Positions 61,021-64,000 of a DNA stretch of 64,000 nucleotides are shown one piece after another; position 1 is the first letter of the stretch; every line of letters begins with the position of its first letter. Source of the DNA: an uncultured Prevotella sp. (lineage in GTDB: Bacteria; Bacteroidota; Bacteroidia; Bacteroidales; Bacteroidaceae); NCBI GenBank assembly GCA_905233825.1, contig CAJOFE010000021.1, forward strand, positions 1 to 64,000, read 5' to 3'. The notes beneath the pieces are model-generated. The model ran no database searches. It was not told where the DNA came from and worked only from the letters and a program-made list of their open reading frames with translations. Both the position numbers and the translations under genes were made by a program.

Positions 61021-61356
61021 ATGCAAGAGACAAGACAAAACAAGATTTCACGCCTGCTGCAGAAGGAGCTGAGCCAGATATTCCAAGAGCAGACTCGCGC
61101 CATGCATGGCGTGATGGTCAGCGTGACGCAGGTGCGTATCAGTCCTGATTTAGGCGTCTGCACTGCCCACCTGAGCATCTTCCCCTCGGAGAAGGGTGAG
61201 GAGCTGTTGGCAAATATCAACAAGAACAATGCGCAGATACGCTATACGCTGGGTCAGCGCGTGCGTCATCAGTTGCGCATCATCCCTGAGTTGCGCTTCT
61301 TTATCGACGATTCGCTGGATTATATCGATAGGATAGATGAGCTATTGAAACAATGA
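61021..61356 (+). CDS. rbfA: ribosome-binding factor A
   Basis: A 111-residue KH-like protein for 30S maturation and 16S rRNA 5'-end processing. QNKISRLLQKELSQIFQE, VSVTQVRISPDLGVCTAHLS and LGQRVRHQLRIIPELRFFID are the defining blocks. The ATG at 61021 follows the promoter at 60969-60999. Its TGA overlaps the ATG of the following permease gene (ATGA). Confidence 0.95.
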   Translation: MQETRQNKISRLLQKELSQIFQEQTRAMHGVMVSVTQVRISPDLGVCTAHLSIFPSEKGEELLANINKNNAQIRYTLGQRVRHQLRIIPELRFFIDDSLDYIDRIDELLKQ

Positions 61357-62582
61357 ATTTTCCGTTTTACATCGCTCGTCGCTACCTCATCTCGAAGAAA
61401 TCGACGAATGTCATCAACCTCATCAGTGGCATCTCTGCCGTTGGTGTGGCTGTGGCATCGATGGCTATGGTGGTGACGCTGAGCGTGTTTAATGGATTCA
61501 GCGACCTGGTGGCCTCGCTTTTCACCAATTTCGACCCCCAGATAGAGATAACCCCTGTGGCTGGCAAGGTTGCTCCTGCCGACGACCCTGTACTTTTGCA
61601 AATCAGGGAGTTGCCACAGGTGGAGGTGGCTACGGAGTGTGTGGAAGACCAGGCGATGGCTATCTATCGCGACCGTCAGGCGATGGTCACCATCAAGGGT
61701 GTCGATGATAATTTCGACCGTCTGACGCATATCCGTGAGATTTTGCTGGGCGACGGAGAGTTTGAGTTGCATGCTGCTGGTATGCACTACGGCATTCCTG
61801 GTATCAGGTTGGCCGATGCCTTAGGTATGGGCTACTACTATGAAGAACCATTACACATCTATGCTCCTCGTCGTGAAGGCCAGCTCGACATGAATGCCCC
61901 TGAGGAGGGCTTCGTGATGGACTCGCTCTACTCGCCTGGAGTCATCTTCAGCGTCATGCAGGGCAAGTACGACAAGGGCTACATCCTGACCTCGATAGGC
62001 TTTGCACGTCGCATCTTCGACCAGCAGGGCATGCTCTCCTCGCTGGAGCTGAGGCTGAAGCCAGGTAGTGATTTCGAGGCCGTGAAGAGCCGTATCAAGG
62101 AGCTATGTGGTGAGAATTATTATGTTCGCGACCGTTATGAACAGCAGGATGATACTTTTCGTATCATGAAGATTGAGAAGCTCATCGCCTATATCTTCCT
62201 TGTATTCATCCTCATTGTAGCCTGCTTCAACATCATCGGCTCATTGTCGATGCTCATCATCGACAAGAAAGACGACGTTTCCACCCTTCGTTCGTTGGGG
62301 GCCAACGACAAGCAGATTTCGCGTATCTTCCTCTTCGAGGGCTGGCTCATCTCGGCCATTGGCGCTATTGTCGGCATTCTGCTGGGCCTTTTGCTCTGCT
62401 GGATTCAGCAACAGTTTGGCATCATCGCTCTGGGGCGCAGCGAAGGCTCGTTTATTGTCGATGCCTATCCCGTCAGCGTGCACCCTTGGGATGTGGTTAT
62501 TATCTTCATCACGGTGATGGTGGTCAGCTTCCTATCTGCTTGGTATCCAGTGCATCACTTCTCGCGCCGACTCCTTAGTTAA
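61353..62582 (+). CDS. ABC-type permease of the LolC/LolE (FtsX) family
   Basis: A 409-residue inner-membrane protein with one N-terminal helix (GISAVGVAVASMAMVVTLSV), a periplasmic domain of ~230 residues and three C-terminal helices (AYIFLVFILIVACFNIIGSL, LISAIGAIVGILLGLLLCWI, VVIIFITVMVVSFLSAWYP). The motif IIDKKDDVSTLRSLGANDKQ is the coupling region found in FtsX/LolC/LolE permeases. It would pair with a LolD-type ATPase encoded elsewhere to release lipoproteins from the inner membrane. Confidence 0.88.
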   Translation: MNFPFYIARRYLISKKSTNVINLISGISAVGVAVASMAMVVTLSVFNGFSDLVASLFTNFDPQIEITPVAGKVAPADDPVLLQIRELPQVEVATECVEDQAMAIYRDRQAMVTIKGVDDNFDRLTHIREILLGDGEFELHAAGMHYGIPGIRLADALGMGYYYEEPLHIYAPRREGQLDMNAPEEGFVMDSLYSPGVIFSVMQGKYDKGYILTSIGFARRIFDQQGMLSSLELRLKPGSDFEAVKSRIKELCGENYYVRDRYEQQDDTFRIMKIEKLIAYIFLVFILIVACFNIIGSLSMLIIDKKDDVSTLRSLGANDKQISRIFLFEGWLISAIGAIVGILLGLLLCWIQQQFGIIALGRSEGSFIVDAYPVSVHPWDVVIIFITVMVVSFLSAWYPVHHFSRRLLS

Positions 62583-62730
62583 TTGCGAAGAAACTTGACA
62601 AACATCCCCTCTTTTTAACATTTCTACGCCATTAAGTCCTCCCTCACTCTGAAATGAGCGAGTTTTGACGTTGTTCACAACTGATTGAGGCATAAGTTGT
62701 TGCGATTTTTGCTGCCTGAAAACTACTTGA

Positions 62731-62830
62731 AAAGTGCCTTCAGAAGTCCAAAAAGATGCCATTTTTCGCCTGTAGAAATGCCGTTCTCAAGGCAAAGAAG
62801 TGCCGTTTCGAGGGCAGGAAGATGCCTTCT
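62731..62830. repeat. 22-bp phased palindromic-core array, family 1, locus D (degenerate)
   Basis: TGCC cores start at 62735, 62757, 62779, 62801 and 62823, exactly 22 bp apart over five units, although only the central three keep most of the AAATGCCGTTT core. Decay of the sequence with perfect retention of the pitch suggests indels are not tolerated or that the pitch predates the decay. Confidence 0.8.
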
Positions 62831-63152
62831 CTTTTCTTTTTGCTGCGTTCAAAACGCCAGATAGCTCCGTTTTGGGCTGACAAAAGCTTCGTTTGTCCCG
62901 TTTTTCCTCCTGTTTGCCCTTTTTTTCTGGTACGTTTTATTTGTCACATTCATTGACAATTTAACACTTACATGTGTTTGCCCTCCATTTTCCAAGGGTA
63001 ATCCTCTTGTTTTGCACAATTCTGCGTCTTTGAGTAAATGTCTATACATTATTTTTATCATAGAGTGATACTTTTTTGACCAAAAACACGCTTTTTTTAG
63101 ACAGGAATCAAACTTTTTCAATAAATTTTTACGTTGTTTCAAACATTTGTAC

Positions 63153-63160
63153 TAATTTTG
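63153..63160 (+). promoter_or_regulatory. -7 element of the susC-like gene
   Basis: TAATTTTG, 94 bp before the ATG at 63254; no clear TTG at the expected distance. Confidence 0.45.
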
Positions 63161-63253
63161 CATCGGCTAATGTGTGTTTTTTTGACCATGTTGTGCCCCT
63201 AAAGAACGAGAAGAAACCTAATTTTCATTTTTTTATTAACTAATTACTTAAGT

Positions 63254-64000
63254 ATGAAGAAAACTTTTAGGAAAACAGCGCTCTTCATGGGAGCCTTTGC
63301 CCTGATGGGTGGAGTTTCTCCTGTGATGGCCGCAGCTGCAGGTCCTGAGCTTGGCGTTCAGGAAGTACAACAGCAGCAGAAGAAAGTTACTGGTACTGTG
63401 AGCGACGCTATGGGTCCCATTATCGGAGCCAGCGTGATGGAGAAAGGCACCTCTAACGGTGCCGTTACCGATTTCAACGGTAACTTCTCCTTGAACGTCA
63501 GCCCTGGCGCCACACTGGTCATCTCCTACATCGGCTACGAGAAGCAGGAGATTAAGGTGGGCTCTCAGGGAGTCATCAACATCACCCTGCGTGAAGATGC
63601 CAACTCGCTCGAGGAGGTCGTCGTCGTGGGTTATGGTGTTCAGAAGAAAAAGCTGGTCACTGGTGCTACCGTGCAGGTGAAGGGTGAGGACATCGCCAAG
63701 CTCAACACGACCAATGCCCTGACCGCTATGCAGGCTTCGTCGCCAGGTGTGAACATTACGCAGAGTTCAACTCAGCCTGGTAAGGGCTTCAAGGTGAACA
63801 TTCGTGGTATGGGTACCATTGGAGAGAGTTCTCCGTTGCTCATCATCGACGGTATCAACGCTGGTACGGCTGATGACGGTCTGAACGGCTTGAACCCCAA
63901 TGACATCGAGAGCATCGACGTACTGAAAGATGCTGCCTCTGCAGCCATCTATGGCGCCCGTGCTGCTAACGGTGTTATTCTGGTTACTACCAAGCAAGGT
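63254..64000 (+). CDS. SusC/RagA-family TonB-dependent transporter (5' part)
   Basis: The first 249 codons of an outer-membrane TonB-dependent receptor. After a signal peptide (KTALFMGAFALMGGVSPVMA) comes the carboxypeptidase-regulatory-like domain (KKVTGTVSDAMGPIIGASVM, GAVTDFNGNFSLNV), then the SusC signature SLEEVVVVGYGVQKKKLVTG (TonB-box region) and the plug domain (ALTAMQASSPGVNI, VNIRGMGTIGESSPLLIIDG, IESIDVLKDAASAAIYGARA). Such proteins pair with a SusD lipoprotein to import glycans; the partner would lie beyond the right edge. The gene runs off the window. Confidence 0.95.
   Translation, partial: MKKTFRKTALFMGAFALMGGVSPVMAAAAGPELGVQEVQQQQKKVTGTVSDAMGPIIGASVMEKGTSNGAVTDFNGNFSLNVSPGATLVISYIGYEKQEIKVGSQGVINITLREDANSLEEVVVVGYGVQKKKLVTGATVQVKGEDIAKLNTTNALTAMQASSPGVNITQSSTQPGKGFKVNIRGMGTIGESSPLLIIDGINAGTADDGLNGLNPNDIESIDVLKDAASAAIYGARAANGVILVTTKQG

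Larger units (their letters stand above)
62583..63253. other. 671-bp spacer before susC
   Basis: No coding frame is convincing. It contains the degenerate five-unit 22-bp array (62731-62830) and a long AT-rich leader with TAATTTTG at 63153-63160 upstream of susC. No hairpin terminator for the permease gene was seen. Confidence 0.6.

Overview
The window comes from a Bacteroidota chromosome, most likely a member of the Prevotellaceae from a gut-type habitat. Support comes from repeated matches to the Bacteroidota promoter (TAnnTTTG about 20 bp downstream of a TTG/TTTG element), a SusC/RagA TonB-dependent transporter, a PorZ-like type IX secretion protein, a quinol:fumarate reductase operon, an HU-like gene paired with a 'smalltalk' micro-protein, and several secreted proteins ending in the same short NGK-type tail. 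No rRNA and no intact tRNA gene was found.

Layout. 1-265: right edge of a probable integrated element, ending in the 3' half of a tRNA-Met(CAT). 263-1405: PIG-L/LmbE deacetylase. 1441-1780: AT-rich spacer with a cluster of DnaA-box-like 9-mers, then nadA. 10934-2829 (minus): higBA, then the housekeeping run leuS-yitT-rdgB-porZ-acyltransferase. 11364-13280: a secreted adhesin-like protein and a small exported protein. 13502-31487: core genes (mutS; ychF-lgt-histidine kinase; pgeF; polA; polyprenyl synthase; dtd-mazG-deoC; mnmG-apt-uvrC; an outer-membrane barrel). Two ParB/parS-type 16-mers flank apt, beside mnmG, which suggests an origin-proximal location. 31795-35222: fumarate reductase operon; sdhC and frdA are both broken by internal deletions while frdB is intact. 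35411-36286: an AT-rich foreign-looking gene with a Shine-Dalgarno. 36902-39718: a histidine kinase split by an amber codon, then a GH16 glucanase. 39725-49309: secreted and envelope proteins (beta-helix protein, Bcp, M64 peptidase, TPR protein, lipoprotein, S66 peptidase). 49437-53138: DUF3332 lipoprotein, aldo/keto reductase, a 452-bp DUF559 cassette, pyridoxal kinase, a membrane protein and a winged-helix regulator. 53108-54559: an HU/smalltalk block bracketed by ATGTTAC iterons. 54829-60905: two large repeat-containing secreted proteins. 61021-62582: rbfA-lolE-like permease. 63254-end: start of a susC gene.

The most unusual content is non-coding. (1) Short arrays of palindromic cores repeat every 22 bp (one family every 21 bp), usually 3-5 cores per array. 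One core sequence (AAATGCCGTTT-like) recurs at four loci, and three other loci use unrelated cores with the same pitch. (2) A GC-rich palindromic repeat family brackets a DUF559 endonuclease gene as inverted copies, and solo copies lie between genes and once in frame inside a coding sequence. (3) A perfect 29-bp inverted repeat made of ATGTTAC iterons lies beside the HU/smalltalk genes. All three kinds of repeat have become the termini of neighbouring proteins.
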